Assembly: GCF_004363245.1 (NCBI RefSeq)
Contig: NZ_SNYV01000011.1
Span: 1,399,929-1,463,928 of the forward strand
Origin: Sphingobacterium yanglingense
GTDB lineage: Bacteria; Bacteroidota; Bacteroidia; Sphingobacteriales; Sphingobacteriaceae
Reading direction: 5' to 3'
DNA length: 64,000 nucleotides
The position numbers were made by a program, and so were the translations under genes. This document shows, piece after piece, positions 9,033 to 18,544 of this stretch; position 1 is the stretch's first letter, and every line of letters begins with the position of its first letter. The notes beneath the pieces are model-generated. The model searched no databases, was not told the origin of the DNA, and was given only the letters and a program-made list of their open reading frames with translations.

Positions 9033-10202
9033 CTAATTCTTAATCATAAACCTCCTTCCATTTTGCTCAAATTTAATATTCAATTGCCCCTCGATGCCCT
9101 TCAAAAGCACATCGATAGGAAGCTTGTTCGATACCTCCCCAGACATCGTTTCTATCGGTAGATTGGTCTTTCCAGTAACAAACTCAACATCATACCATCG
9201 CTCTATTTGTTTAAGAACCTCTTGTATATTTTGTTTCTCCAATACAATAACACCATCTTTCCACGCAGTATACTCTTCCACATTAACCCCGGTTTTAACA
9301 CGGACACGACCATTCTTTGTCAAGGCCTGCATGCCAGGTTTCAGCTGAAACTGTTCGTCCATGTCTCTCACTCCCACCTGTACACTACCCCTTACCAATG
9401 TGGTTGTCGTGGCTTCGTCGTTTTCATAAGCCGATACATTGAACGCTGTACCCAAAACCTCAATATCCTGACCTTTGCTTTTCACAATAAAAGGCCTATC
9501 CACCATATGCTGTACATCAAAAAATCCCTCACCCTTCAGATGGACAACACGTGCAGTACCCGTAAAAGTAACAGGATATGTCAACTCTGACTCTGAATTC
9601 AACCAAACTTTACTTCCATCCGGCAATATCAACTGATACTGACCTGCCCGCGGCACACTAAGAGTCGCAAAGGTCACCTCCTGAGAAAGAGAAGACACAG
9701 CAGCGCCACTCGCATAACGGATCCCCTTATCATCAATACGAATTCCTTTTTCATCCGCATCCAACACCATCTTATCGCCGTTGGAAAGAGTCAGAAGAGC
9801 TTTGTTCCCTCCTGGTACTATGCCATCTGCTATAACCGCATCTTCAACAGTATTCCCAACTTTAGTCTTTAGTAGAAAGTAGCCCCCAACGGTCAAAACC
9901 AAAAAGACCGCAGCTGCTGCATAGCGCATAAAAAGTCTATTTGACCAAAATCTATTCCTCACCTCTTCCTTAATCAAGTTATGTTCTCGCGCCTTGCCCA
10001 TAAAAGTATCCCAACTTCCTTTGCAATCCAACTTCTCGTATACAGTTAGGGCATCGGCAGTTTCTTCAACTAAATGTTTAAGCTCCTTAAACTGCATTGA
10101 CTCTGCAGGTGAAAATTGACCCTCTAATTGAGAATCTGAATTCAGTTGCTCAAGAAACTTATCCCAATCGGGCTCTTCGGGGGAAAACTTTTTTGACTCC
10201 AT
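9033..10202 (-). CDS. FecR family anti-sigma factor
   Basis: 389 residues from ATG 10202. A cytoplasmic N-terminus that would bind the sigma factor is followed by one membrane helix (YAAAAVFLVLTVGGYFLL), a periplasmic FecR domain (LPDGSKVWLNSESELTYPVTF region) and a C-terminal DUF4974 domain (NIQEVLKQIERWYDVEF). FecR passes the signal from the STN domain of the SusC receptor to the ECF sigma factor. It lies 87 bp downstream of the sigma gene and upstream of susC, the standard order. A TTG at 10220 would add six residues and has no support. Confidence 0.92.
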   Translation of the reverse strand: MESKKFSPEEPDWDKFLEQLNSDSQLEGQFSPAESMQFKELKHLVEETADALTVYEKLDCKGSWDTFMGKAREHNLIKEEVRNRFWSNRLFMRYAAAAVFLVLTVGGYFLLKTKVGNTVEDAVIADGIVPGGNKALLTLSNGDKMVLDADEKGIRIDDKGIRYASGAAVSSLSQEVTFATLSVPRAGQYQLILPDGSKVWLNSESELTYPVTFTGTARVVHLKGEGFFDVQHMVDRPFIVKSKGQDIEVLGTAFNVSAYENDEATTTTLVRGSVQVGVRDMDEQFQLKPGMQALTKNGRVRVKTGVNVEEYTAWKDGVIVLEKQNIQEVLKQIERWYDVEFVTGKTNLPIETMSGEVSNKLPIDVLLKGIEGQLNIKFEQNGRRFMIKN

Positions 10203-10289
10203 CGTAACTGTAAGTCGCAAAAAAACACAAAAGATGTGACAGCTCTTTGAATAAAAAGCACAAAAGACTGATTTACAATATGATTATTT

Positions 10290-10850
10290 TTAAATATATG
10301 TCAATAAAGCAAGTAAAAGTAGCCCAGATGCGGACTTCCTTAATGAACTATAGGCCCTACTTAGTTGGGTTCGGACCGTGTTTATACTTACACCTTGCGC
10401 ATGAGCGATTTGGAGATAGCTCATTTTATCTAAAGCATGGAGTTTTAATATTGTTCTCTGTCCCTCAGGAAGTTCTTCCAAAAGTTCAAAAATCCGTTGC
10501 AGGCGGTCGTAATAAGAAGATTCTTCCTCCTGTTCTCTTGAAGGGTTATAAGCAGGTTCCACATTAGAAAACACTTCCGCTTTTCGTTCTTTCACCTGCA
10601 GCCTTCGACAATAGTCAATTCCTAGATTCCGGACAGCACGCATCCCATAATGCTTAAACTCCTCAGGACGTCCCATCCCCTGTTTCCGACGCTCCCAATA
10701 ATTAATAAAGAAATCCTGAACCAGATCTTTAGCTACATCGACATCGTGCACAACACGCAATGCCTGAACACAGAACACAGCGTAGTACATTCTAAAAAGA
10801 GAACCAATCTCTTCTTCGTCTACCACTTGCTCTGAATAATCGTTGCCCAT
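10290..10850 (-). CDS. ECF RNA polymerase sigma-70 factor
   Basis: 186 residues. Region 2 covers about residues 12-75 (VAKDLVQDFFINYWERR) and region 4 covers about 120-175 (LPEGQRTILKLHALDKMSY then an HTH with SINTVRTQLSRA). The short form, without regulatory extensions, matches the Bacteroidetes expansion of FecI-like sigma factors. It should direct transcription of the susC-susD-tlpA genes when the receptor signals through FecR. It is the first gene of the five-gene minus-strand locus. Confidence 0.92.
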   Translation of the reverse strand: MGNDYSEQVVDEEEIGSLFRMYYAVFCVQALRVVHDVDVAKDLVQDFFINYWERRKQGMGRPEEFKHYGMRAVRNLGIDYCRRLQVKERKAEVFSNVEPAYNPSREQEEESSYYDRLQRIFELLEELPEGQRTILKLHALDKMSYLQIAHAQGVSINTVRTQLSRAYSSLRKSASGLLLLALLTYI

Positions 10851-10933
10851 TATATTTGATTTCTATACAGCTAAATAAAGAAATCTTTAATTAAAAACCA
10901 ATTCTTTAGGACATCCGGAAAAATCAAAAAACG

Positions 10934-10972
10934 CCATGCTTCCCCTTTTTAACACCTTAGGAGAAAGCATGG
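10934..10972 (-). terminator. Intrinsic terminator after the SMR gene
   Basis: CCATGCTT (10934-10941) pairs with AAGCATGG (10965-10972); read on the minus strand, the stem is followed by CG and a run of six T. It separates the SMR gene from the sigma-factor operon. Confidence 0.65.
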
Positions 10973-10979
10973 AAAAAAT

Positions 10980-11303
10980 CTAAAACACTTTCAACCCAAC
11001 AATTCCGGCTACAATTAATACAGCAGAAAGCAATCGAAAAATACTAGCAGAATCTCCAAAAAATGTGATTCCGACCAATAATGTACCTACGGCTCCTAAT
11101 CCTGTCCATACCGCATATGCAGTACCTATCGGAATAGTTTTTTGAGCGTAAAACAACAATGCCCCACTAATCCCCATAGATACAATAGCTAAGAGTACCC
11201 AACCGGCTTTACTTCCTTCACCATTTTGAGCCATTTTTAAACCTAGGGGCCAACCAATCTCAAAAATACCGGCAGCAATCAACGCGATCCAATTCATTTT
11301 CAA
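10980..11303 (-). CDS. Small multidrug resistance (SMR) family transporter, SugE/Gdx-like
   Basis: 107 residues with four hydrophobic helices, the usual SMR size. The essential glutamate is in helix 1 (IFEIGWPLGLK). The pattern FEIxWxxGLK is closer to the SugE/Gdx (guanidinium exporter) branch than to EmrE-type drug pumps. No guanidine riboswitch was recognised upstream. It lies 69 bp downstream of a Crp/Fnr gene on the same strand, and a good terminator follows it. Confidence 0.85.
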   Translation of the reverse strand: MKMNWIALIAAGIFEIGWPLGLKMAQNGEGSKAGWVLLAIVSMGISGALLFYAQKTIPIGTAYAVWTGLGAVGTLLVGITFFGDSASIFRLLSAVLIVAGIVGLKVF

Positions 11304-11372
11304 ACAGTTAAATTATAAAGCACAAAAATAGAGTCCAAAAAGGCAACATTTTTTGATGTATATCAAAATCAA

Positions 11373-11933
11373 CTAATATCTCCGGATTCGACTCAAGGTC
11401 TCCTGAGTAATGCCTAGGTAAGAAGCAATATGTCCAAGGTTAACACGACTTAGCAGTCTAGGTTGCAAGCGAATCAACGACTGATATCGTTCAGTAGCAG
11501 ATTCGGTATGGAGTGAGATACTACGCTCTTCTAAAATTACACAAACCTCTTCCGCTATCTTACGTCCTATTAGGTTGAGTTCGGGATACAACCGATACAG
11601 CTCATTCAAATCCTCTACAGAAATAGCATATACCTCCGAATCCTCTAAAAACTGTATATTCTCAAAGGAAGGCCGATTCGTGTATATAGGTAGTATAGAG
11701 CCAAAAATCTGATTTTCTTCACCAAACCAAGTATTCACCTCTTTATTATCTCGATAAAAGTAAGCGCGAATCAAGCCTTTTTCCAAAACAAAATAACTTG
11801 ACAACACCTGTCCTGATTTCAGAAAATGATCATGCTTCTTCTTAAAAAGACACTTGGTTCTATCCTCAATAGCTTTCTCAGCTTCTGAACTGAGAAAACC
11901 ATACCTTTTAAACTGTTGAATAATGGGATTCAT
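11373..11933 (-). CDS. Crp/Fnr family transcriptional regulator
   Basis: 186 residues: a cyclic-nucleotide-binding-like beta roll (residues about 25-115, with FVLEKGLIRAYFYRDNKEV) and a short C-terminal winged helix (LGHIASYLGITQETLSRIRR). There is no cysteine cluster for an iron-sulfur centre, so it is not a classic Fnr. Members of this Bacteroidota group often sit beside transporters. Here the SMR pump gene follows on the same strand, so control of that gene is a reasonable inference but is not shown. Confidence 0.85.
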   Translation of the reverse strand: MNPIIQQFKRYGFLSSEAEKAIEDRTKCLFKKKHDHFLKSGQVLSSYFVLEKGLIRAYFYRDNKEVNTWFGEENQIFGSILPIYTNRPSFENIQFLEDSEVYAISVEDLNELYRLYPELNLIGRKIAEEVCVILEERSISLHTESATERYQSLIRLQPRLLSRVNLGHIASYLGITQETLSRIRRY

Positions 11934-11990
11934 TCAAATAGTAAAACATTATCTAACCTTTAAAAGTAATCATAGATTAGGAAATAAAAA

Positions 11991-12014
11991 AACTACGTCT
12001 AAACAAACGTAGTT
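11991..12014 (-). terminator. Intrinsic terminator after the GNAT gene
   Basis: AACTACGT (11991-11998) pairs with ACGTAGTT (12007-12014), loop of 8 nt. On the minus strand a T run follows. It lies between the acetyltransferase gene end and the start of the Crp/Fnr gene. Confidence 0.7.
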
Positions 12015-12035
12015 TTAAATATATATAATGATGTA

Positions 12036-12500
12036 TTACAAAACCATACGCATCGACATACTGAACGGTAGAAGCCCTTCTCGTTCATAAAGAGCCATCG
12101 CAGATCTATTGCTTGTCAACACAGTGAGTTCAAAATAATCAACCTGATTGAATCTTCCCCAATCTTTAACTTGCTGAAGAAGTGATTTCCCAATGCCCTT
12201 ACCTTGCATATCTTCCGCTACGACAATATCCATTAGATACACAGATTTCAAAGGCTTCAAACAATTGTAAGGATCGGTAGACTGTAGTTGGGCCACAGCC
12301 ATTCCAAGCACAACTCCCTGTTCTTCGTAAACGAAACCAATAAAATTATCTTCACCTGCAATGACTTTCTTTATAAAAGCTTCATCCTGTCTAGCAGCAT
12401 TCATATAATTAGGTTCATAAACCGCCATCTGCTTGAACAACGAAAGATAAAGTGCATCTAGCGTCGGGAGATCAGTCAATTCTGCTTTTCTTATATTCAT
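12036..12500 (-). CDS. GNAT family N-acetyltransferase
   Basis: 154 residues with the GNAT fold: acetyl-CoA loop QGKGIGKSLLQQV around residues 100-112 preceded by the strand SVYLMDIVVAEDM, and the C-terminal motif NRSAMALYEREGLLPFS. The substrate is unknown. The gene starts 3 bp after the stop of the CatB-like O-acetyltransferase gene, so the two are very likely co-transcribed. A terminator follows it. Confidence 0.85.
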   Translation of the reverse strand: MNIRKAELTDLPTLDALYLSLFKQMAVYEPNYMNAARQDEAFIKKVIAGEDNFIGFVYEEQGVVLGMAVAQLQSTDPYNCLKPLKSVYLMDIVVAEDMQGKGIGKSLLQQVKDWGRFNQVDYFELTVLTSNRSAMALYEREGLLPFSMSMRMVL

Positions 12501-12503
12501 ATA

Positions 12504-13181
12504 TTAGTCTTTAGAAGGTATCTTCTCATTAGCGTCGTAAGTTTGAACGCGTTTAAGCAACTCTGAAATATCATTCGAGGTCAGATAAGGACGAAGCGCT
12601 TTAAACTTGGCGCTAGACCATTCATAAATATGAAGAGCTGACAGCTCTTCGATCACCTCCGGTCCAAAACGGTAACCAATAACCTTCGCTGGATTCCCTC
12701 CTACAATCGCATAAGGAGGTACATCTTTGGTCACTACAGCAGCAGCAGCAACTACAGCTCCCTCACCGATATGAACACCTGGCATAATGATAGAACGAAT
12801 ACCAAGCCAGGCCCCGTCATCAATACGGGTATCTCCTTTCTGCTTATAAGATTCCAGAATCGATTCTGTAAAAGGGTACAAACTGAACCAATCAGTTCTA
12901 TGGGTATTATTACCCCCCATTAAGATAAGTACCTCAGCGCCTATACATACATAATTGCCAATATACAATTGATCAATATCCCAGGCAGGCTCCCAATTAG
13001 CAACACTATAGGGATCCCCATATAAATAACGCACTACACTTTCTTCAAATGAGCCGGTCCAAGCATTGCTATAGTAACTTTTGGTTCCTCGAATGTGAAT
13101 ATTACTATTCGTAACCACCTCATGCAAATACTCGACCTTTGACCAATGTTTCTCTACCTTATCTTTCATATTGTTATTCAT
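12504..13181 (-). CDS. CatB/Vat-like hexapeptide O-acetyltransferase
   Basis: 225 residues with left-handed beta-helix hexapeptide repeats (for example [13 protein letters not shown] and [17 protein letters not shown]) and the xenobiotic acetyltransferase active-site region with a histidine in [16 protein letters not shown]. The C-terminus [10 protein letters not shown] is typical of CatB/VatD-type enzymes that acetylate chloramphenicol or streptogramin A, but many relatives act on sugars. Resistance cannot be claimed from sequence. It forms a tight pair with the downstream GNAT gene. Confidence 0.8.
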   Translation of the reverse strand: MNNNMKDKVEKHWSKVEYLHEVVTNSNIHIRGTKSYYSNAWTGSFEESVVRYLYGDPYSVANWEPAWDIDQLYIGNYVCIGAEVLILMGGNNTHRTDWFSLYPFTESILESYKQKGDTRIDDGAWLGIRSIIMPGVHIGEGAVVAAAAVVTKDVPPYAIVGGNPAKVIGYRFGPEVIEELSALHIYEWSSAKFKALRPYLTSNDISELLKRVQTYDANEKIPSKD

Positions 13182-13326
13182 TGCACTGTAACCTTTTCAG
13201 ATTACGATCAATTACATCCCTCAAAAATACATCATTTCCAAAACAAGACGATAGGCATTCTCTAGGATTAAGCATTCCATTTTAAATATTTCCAAGAATC
13301 TATCATAGCACAGTTGATTTATTTTT

Positions 13327-14082
13327 CTATAAGGTATAAGCCAAGGAAAAAGAAAAGCCCCTACTAAATACTCGAATATGATCTTTAGAATCACCAACGT
13401 CATAGCTACTAGCATATTGGAACATACTTGATAATCCTTGTGTGTAATTAAGTCCCAATAAAAAGCGGCGATTCAATTGATACGCTATTCCGGTATTAAA
13501 CCCCATCTCCATCTTCTGCAAATACTTATTCCCCGATTCATCATCTCCAGCACTTCCATAAATCTGTTTATCCTTAAACCAAGTACCGTCTTCATCTCTA
13601 CGTTGGATATCCGCATACAACAATGTACTGACATAGGGTCCTGCATAGATATGCACCCGGCCGACGGCATAATCTACATTGATAGGCATTAGGACAATAG
13701 AGCCCGTAGCGATTCTTGAACTATAATCTCCCCCATCATCAGAGAGTAAGACACCAAATTTCCGTTGGTTAAACATTAGCTCATGTCCTAATGTAAACCG
13801 CTTATTCAATGCTGTTCGGACAAAGACTCCTCCTTGAAAACCTACTTTATAAGTGGATTCATCATTGGAAAACAAATAAGCCATATCCTTACCATGCAAA
13901 TTGGTATAGTTTACTCCAGCCTTCATCCCCCACGACACCCTACCAACGGCCAAGATATCGTCGACAAAAAATGCCGTAGAATCGTCCCCTTTATCTTTTG
14001 TCCCATCCTGAGCAACCACCATCTTATGGCAGAACAACAAACTAACCAACCCTAGGAAAAGTATATTTTTCGTTACTTTCAT
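13327..14082 (-). CDS. Outer-membrane beta-barrel protein (PorT-like fold)
   Basis: 251 residues from ATG 14082: signal peptide (NILFLGLVSLLFCHKMVVAQ), a charged stretch, then alternating beta strands such as WGMKAGVNYTNLHG and RFLLGLNYTQGLSS, ending in the aromatic-flanked strand FSFSLAYTL. This is the outer-membrane beta-barrel (OMP_b-brl type) layout. It begins 13 bp after the stop of the TolC-like gene and so forms the last gene of the heavy-metal RND operon. A TTG start at 14154 would put 24 residues before the signal peptide and is rejected. Its role with the pump is unknown. Confidence 0.8.
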   Translation of the reverse strand: MKVTKNILFLGLVSLLFCHKMVVAQDGTKDKGDDSTAFFVDDILAVGRVSWGMKAGVNYTNLHGKDMAYLFSNDESTYKVGFQGGVFVRTALNKRFTLGHELMFNQRKFGVLLSDDGGDYSSRIATGSIVLMPINVDYAVGRVHIYAGPYVSTLLYADIQRRDEDGTWFKDKQIYGSAGDDESGNKYLQKMEMGFNTGIAYQLNRRFLLGLNYTQGLSSMFQYASSYDVGDSKDHIRVFSRGFSFSLAYTL

Positions 14083-14095
14083 AACCAATTGTTTT

Positions 14096-15388
14096 TTAAA
14101 AATTAATATCCCAAATTCCCACTGCACGCTCCAATTCAACCAATGCAGCAGCACAATTATACTGCGTCACATAATAGTTCTGCTGTACCTCAATATAGGT
14201 CCGTTGTGCATCCAACAATTCCAATAAAGAACTCTCGCCCCGTTGATAACTATATATTTTACCATCCAAAATAGCCTGTGCATCCGTTAAGAGCCCCGCT
14301 TCAAACTGTGCGACTTGCTTTTGAGCCGCCTGATAGCCGTGATAAGCCTGAGTTACTTCACTTTGGATGACCAAAGAGGTTTGCTTGTGTTCTTTCTCTG
14401 CCTGCAACATTCCCCATTGAGCAGAGCGAACCTCTGCAGGATGCTTGTTTGAAAATTTGAGTGGCACACTGATACCGACTTTTACAGTAGTCATCGATGG
14501 AGTAGGCGCTATAACATTATTCACGTACGAGGCATAATCCATACCTAAGGATAGCCCTAGATCTATCGCCCTATTGGCTTTAGCTAATTTCAACAAACTT
14601 GCAGAAAGGTTTTTCTGCTGTAAGGCCGCCTGCAAATCTGCTCTATTCATTTTGGCTTCGCCGATTATTTCACTTAATACAAAATCACGACCTAAGCCCT
14701 TCAAATCACCAGTAGGATTCCAAAGAAAATCGATTTGCTCATCACCAAGAAGTGTTGACAAATCTGCTAGAGCACTTTTCCATTCCGCTTCTGCAGCAAA
14801 TACCTCATTCAACATTGTAGAAGCCTCCAGTTTCGACTGTCGTGCATCGACTTGTGAAATACTCCCCAGTCGATATCGGATACTATCAGCCTCCGCAAGT
14901 TTCTTCATCTGTTCATAGGAAGTCTGCTGCACATCCAATAGCATCTTGTTCTGTAGCGCTGTCAAATAGGCCAAGGTCGCGTCAGCCCGTAGATTCCTAA
15001 AGTAATCCTCCAATAGTAATCGAGTCACCTGTACCTGATCTTTGACTACATCCAATCGAGCATGGCGTTTACCGCCAAGCTCTACGGTCCAAGATAACTC
15101 AGAAGCGAAACCATATCCCATCTTCATCCGTCTTTGCCCGTTATCGGACGCCTCAAATGACAGTTCTGGATCTGGAAAAACCCGTGCCTGTAAAATTTCA
15201 GCCTCAGCGATATCAACATTGAACTTCTCCGCCGAATAAGCTAGGTTATTTTTTCCTACCAAACGTACAAACGTAGTATAATCGATCTCCTTATAAGAAA
15301 AGGAAGAGTCCAATACCTGGGCCGACACCTGAGTAGTACCCACAGATAGTAAGGCCAGACTAAATATGATATTTATATATTTTTTCAT
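14096..15388 (-). CDS. TolC-family outer-membrane efflux protein (CusC-like)
   Basis: 430 residues with a signal peptide (IIFSLALLSVGTTQVSA) and two outer-membrane efflux repeats made of long helices and short strands (for example LLLDVQQTSYEQMKKLAEADSIRYRLGSISQVDARQ is the first, and a region around residues 330-400 the second; only parts quoted here matter). It would form the outer-membrane channel of the RND pump encoded just upstream. It lies 11 bp after the RND gene and 13 bp before the barrel gene. Confidence 0.88.
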   Translation of the reverse strand: MKKYINIIFSLALLSVGTTQVSAQVLDSSFSYKEIDYTTFVRLVGKNNLAYSAEKFNVDIAEAEILQARVFPDPELSFEASDNGQRRMKMGYGFASELSWTVELGGKRHARLDVVKDQVQVTRLLLEDYFRNLRADATLAYLTALQNKMLLDVQQTSYEQMKKLAEADSIRYRLGSISQVDARQSKLEASTMLNEVFAAEAEWKSALADLSTLLGDEQIDFLWNPTGDLKGLGRDFVLSEIIGEAKMNRADLQAALQQKNLSASLLKLAKANRAIDLGLSLGMDYASYVNNVIAPTPSMTTVKVGISVPLKFSNKHPAEVRSAQWGMLQAEKEHKQTSLVIQSEVTQAYHGYQAAQKQVAQFEAGLLTDAQAILDGKIYSYQRGESSLLELLDAQRTYIEVQQNYYVTQYNCAAALVELERAVGIWDINF

Positions 15389-15399
15389 CTCCGTATAAT

Positions 15400-18300
15400 T
15401 TAATCCTGTTTAGAAGCCGTATAGTTTTTTCCCCATTTGCGTTCCACCAAATAATACAATGCCGGTAATGCAAACAAGGTAATAATCGTAGAAAACAATA
15501 AGCCATATACAATCACTGTAGCCAACGGACGTTGTACGTCAGAACCTATTCCAGTAGCAAGCGATGCAGGGAATAGTCCAAGTACAGCTACAGTTGCCGT
15601 CATCAGTACAGGTCTGAAACGATGGGCAGCCCCCTCGATAACCGAACGAGAAAGATCATACCCTTTTCGTCGTAGTTCATTAATATGCGATATCATAATC
15701 ACTCCGTTCTGGATAGCTACGCCAAATAAAGCAATGAAACCAACAGCTGACGAAACATTTAAAGACATGCCACGGACATTCAGGGCTAACATACCTCCAA
15801 ATAAAGCCAACGGAACAATACTCATCAAAAGACCTGCTTGACGGAACGAACCGAATGCACTATAGAGGAGAATAAACATAATCGCTAACGCAAGCGGAAC
15901 TATGACAGCCAAACGCTCATATGCCCTGTTCTGATTTTCAAACTGTCCACCCCAGCTGATATGATACTTATCGTGATCGTATTCAACATGCTTATCAATC
16001 GCTTGTTGTGCTTCCGCCAACAAGGAATTCAGGTCTCTATTACGCACATTCAACTTCACGGTCAAGTGTCTCTTATTCATTTCACGGGTTATTGTGCTCT
16101 CTCCAGTACTCAACCGTACATCAGCAATCTGAGATAAAGGGATCTTCGCACCGGTTTGGGAAGTCAACATAAGATTAGATATTTTCTCCGGAGTATTCCG
16201 GCTTGCCTCGCTGTAGCGACATATAATATCATATACTTTATGTCCAATAAACAACTGAGATACAGCCTTACCTCCAATAGCAACCTCTATCAGTTCGGCA
16301 ACATCAGATACATTAAGACCGTACTGTGCTATTTTATCACGATCTGCATGGATCTGCAGCTGGGGTAAAGGCGGTTCTTGGTCAATATCCAGATCCACGG
16401 CACCAGGAATCGTAGCCAAAGTTCCGAGCACTTCCTCCGCAATACGTCGTGTCTCTTTAAAATCATCACCATACACCTTGACCACAAGCTCACTATGTGC
16501 TCCTGAAATCTTATCCATTACCCCATCGATCATCGGTTGCGAGAATCCAACCGTAAACCCTGGCATGCTATCATACACTGCTGCCAACTCGTCGATCAAA
16601 TCATACTTAGTCTTTCCTTTAGGCCATTCTTTATAGGGTTTGATACCTATAGAAACCTCAAAATGAGAAGCTGTCCATGGATCTGTTCCATCATCATTAC
16701 GCCCTGCCTGAACCATAATATAGGTAACCTCATCAAACTCCATCGTCCTTGCCCGCAATGTATCACTCATCTCGCTCGCCTTTTGCACGGAGATACCAGG
16801 AGGCAACTGTACCTGCAGCCAGATAGATCCTTCATCAAGAGGAGGTAAAAAGTCCTTTCCCACTCGTACAGCCAAAAAAGAAGTTGCAGCTAAAATCAAA
16901 ATCAGAGGAATAAAAACCTGCTTCGGCTTTTGCATGATACGTTTTATACCACTGGAATAGGAATCTGAAATCTTTTCAAGCCATTTATTATGATAGATTT
17001 TTTGTGGCTTTTTATAGATAACGTAAGCAATACCAGGAATAACCAATAAAGCTACCGCCAACGCACCCAACAAAGCATACCCAACTGTAAATGCCATTGG
17101 CGTAAAAAGCTTCTTCTCCACACGCTCAAAAGCAAATAACGGCAAGTAGGCAGTAATGATAATAATCGTCGAGAAGAATACAGGTTTAGCTACCTCTGCT
17201 GCCCGCTGTGCTATACTTTTTTCCGCTAACTCAAGATCTGGATTATCCTCACGTTTCTTGAGAATAGTTTCCAGCATCACGATCGCCCCATCCACAATAA
17301 TACCAAAGTCGATAGCGCCCAGTGATAATAGATTGGCTGGGATATCCGTAAAGTGCATCAGAATAAAGGCCGTTAACAACGAAAGAGGAATCGTAACCGC
17401 TACTAAAAGAGCACCCCGCCAACTACCTAAAAAGACAATCAATACGATAATAACCAATGCCATCCCTTCCAACAAGGTATGTGACACCGTGTTCAAAGTT
17501 GTATCAACCAGATCCGTACGGTCTAAAAACGTATGAATATGTACACCTTCCGGCAATCCGCCATTATTCAGTTCTTCAACAGCCTCGTGGATTCCTTCCA
17601 AAACCGAAGAAGGATTCTGTCCTTTTAGCAATAGCACTATCCCCTCCAAACTATCCGAATAATCCCGTTCACGGTCTGTATAGCCCAATACTCCTTTCCG
17701 TTCCAACATACCATATTTCAGCTCTCCGATATCCTGCAAAAAGATGGGCACTCCCTTTTCAGATTTTACGACGATTTTTCCCAGATCTTCCAAATCCCTT
17801 ACCAATCCGATACCACGTACTACATACCCCAACTCGCCACGAGGAAGTACACTCCCACCGGCATTGATATTGTTATTTTCAATAGTCTCAATAACTTCTG
17901 TCAACGTGATAGAATACTGTTCCAACTTACGGGGATCCACCTCAACTTGAAACTGTGTCGTAATACCACCAAAATTGGTTACATCCGCTACACCTGACAC
18001 CTGTTTGATACGAGGCATAATGGTAAAATTCTGTAGATCGGTAAGAGCCCTCAAATCGTGTCCCCCACTGCTCTCTACAATATAACGGTACACCTCTCCT
18101 GTTGGTGAAGTAAGAGGGTCTAATCCAGGGACTGCATCATAAGGTAGTTCTACCTCATTCAATCGTTCCTCAATTCGTAATCTCGCCCAATAATCATCTA
18201 CCCCATCCTGAAAAACAATCGTGATAATAGATAGACCAAATGTGCTCTTACTACGCATTACATGCATACCAGGCAGTCCATTCAGAGCACGTTCCACAGG

Positions 18301-18498
18301 AATAGTAATTTGCTGTTCAATCTCCTCTGCTGCTAGCCCCGGCACCTGGGTCACCACTTGGGAAGTCACATCTGCAATATCCGGATAGGCTTCAACAGCG
18401 AGCTGCTTCCACGAATAATATCCAAAAAAAGCAATAAGGGTAAACAAAGCCACCATTACCCAGCGCTTAGCTACACCATTATGTATTAATTTATTCAT
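15400..18498 (-). CDS. CusA/CzcA family heavy-metal RND efflux permease
   Basis: 1032 residues with the RND topology: helix 1, a large periplasmic porter loop, helices 2-6, a second loop and helices 8-12. The N-terminus (WKQLAVEAYPDIADVTSQVV) and the helix-4 motif GAIDFGIIVDGAIVML are those of the heavy-metal (HME) branch, not the drug (HAE1) branch. It would export metal cations such as Cu, Ag, Zn, Co or Cd by proton antiport; the ion cannot be chosen from what I can see. Its adaptor is upstream (46-bp gap) and its TolC-like partner is directly downstream. Confidence 0.9.
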   Translation of the reverse strand: MNKLIHNGVAKRWVMVALFTLIAFFGYYSWKQLAVEAYPDIADVTSQVVTQVPGLAAEEIEQQITIPVERALNGLPGMHVMRSKSTFGLSIITIVFQDGVDDYWARLRIEERLNEVELPYDAVPGLDPLTSPTGEVYRYIVESSGGHDLRALTDLQNFTIMPRIKQVSGVADVTNFGGITTQFQVEVDPRKLEQYSITLTEVIETIENNNINAGGSVLPRGELGYVVRGIGLVRDLEDLGKIVVKSEKGVPIFLQDIGELKYGMLERKGVLGYTDRERDYSDSLEGIVLLLKGQNPSSVLEGIHEAVEELNNGGLPEGVHIHTFLDRTDLVDTTLNTVSHTLLEGMALVIIVLIVFLGSWRGALLVAVTIPLSLLTAFILMHFTDIPANLLSLGAIDFGIIVDGAIVMLETILKKREDNPDLELAEKSIAQRAAEVAKPVFFSTIIIITAYLPLFAFERVEKKLFTPMAFTVGYALLGALAVALLVIPGIAYVIYKKPQKIYHNKWLEKISDSYSSGIKRIMQKPKQVFIPLILILAATSFLAVRVGKDFLPPLDEGSIWLQVQLPPGISVQKASEMSDTLRARTMEFDEVTYIMVQAGRNDDGTDPWTASHFEVSIGIKPYKEWPKGKTKYDLIDELAAVYDSMPGFTVGFSQPMIDGVMDKISGAHSELVVKVYGDDFKETRRIAEEVLGTLATIPGAVDLDIDQEPPLPQLQIHADRDKIAQYGLNVSDVAELIEVAIGGKAVSQLFIGHKVYDIICRYSEASRNTPEKISNLMLTSQTGAKIPLSQIADVRLSTGESTITREMNKRHLTVKLNVRNRDLNSLLAEAQQAIDKHVEYDHDKYHISWGGQFENQNRAYERLAVIVPLALAIMFILLYSAFGSFRQAGLLMSIVPLALFGGMLALNVRGMSLNVSSAVGFIALFGVAIQNGVIMISHINELRRKGYDLSRSVIEGAAHRFRPVLMTATVAVLGLFPASLATGIGSDVQRPLATVIVYGLLFSTIITLFALPALYYLVERKWGKNYTASKQD

Positions 18499-18544
18499 CG
18501 CTTAATCCTTAATCTATAAACTGTTCACTATATATACCTTGAGC

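Noticed and set aside
13221..13415. 64-codon minus-strand frame after the barrel gene
   Set aside because: It overlaps the 3' end of the barrel gene in another frame and has no features of its own.
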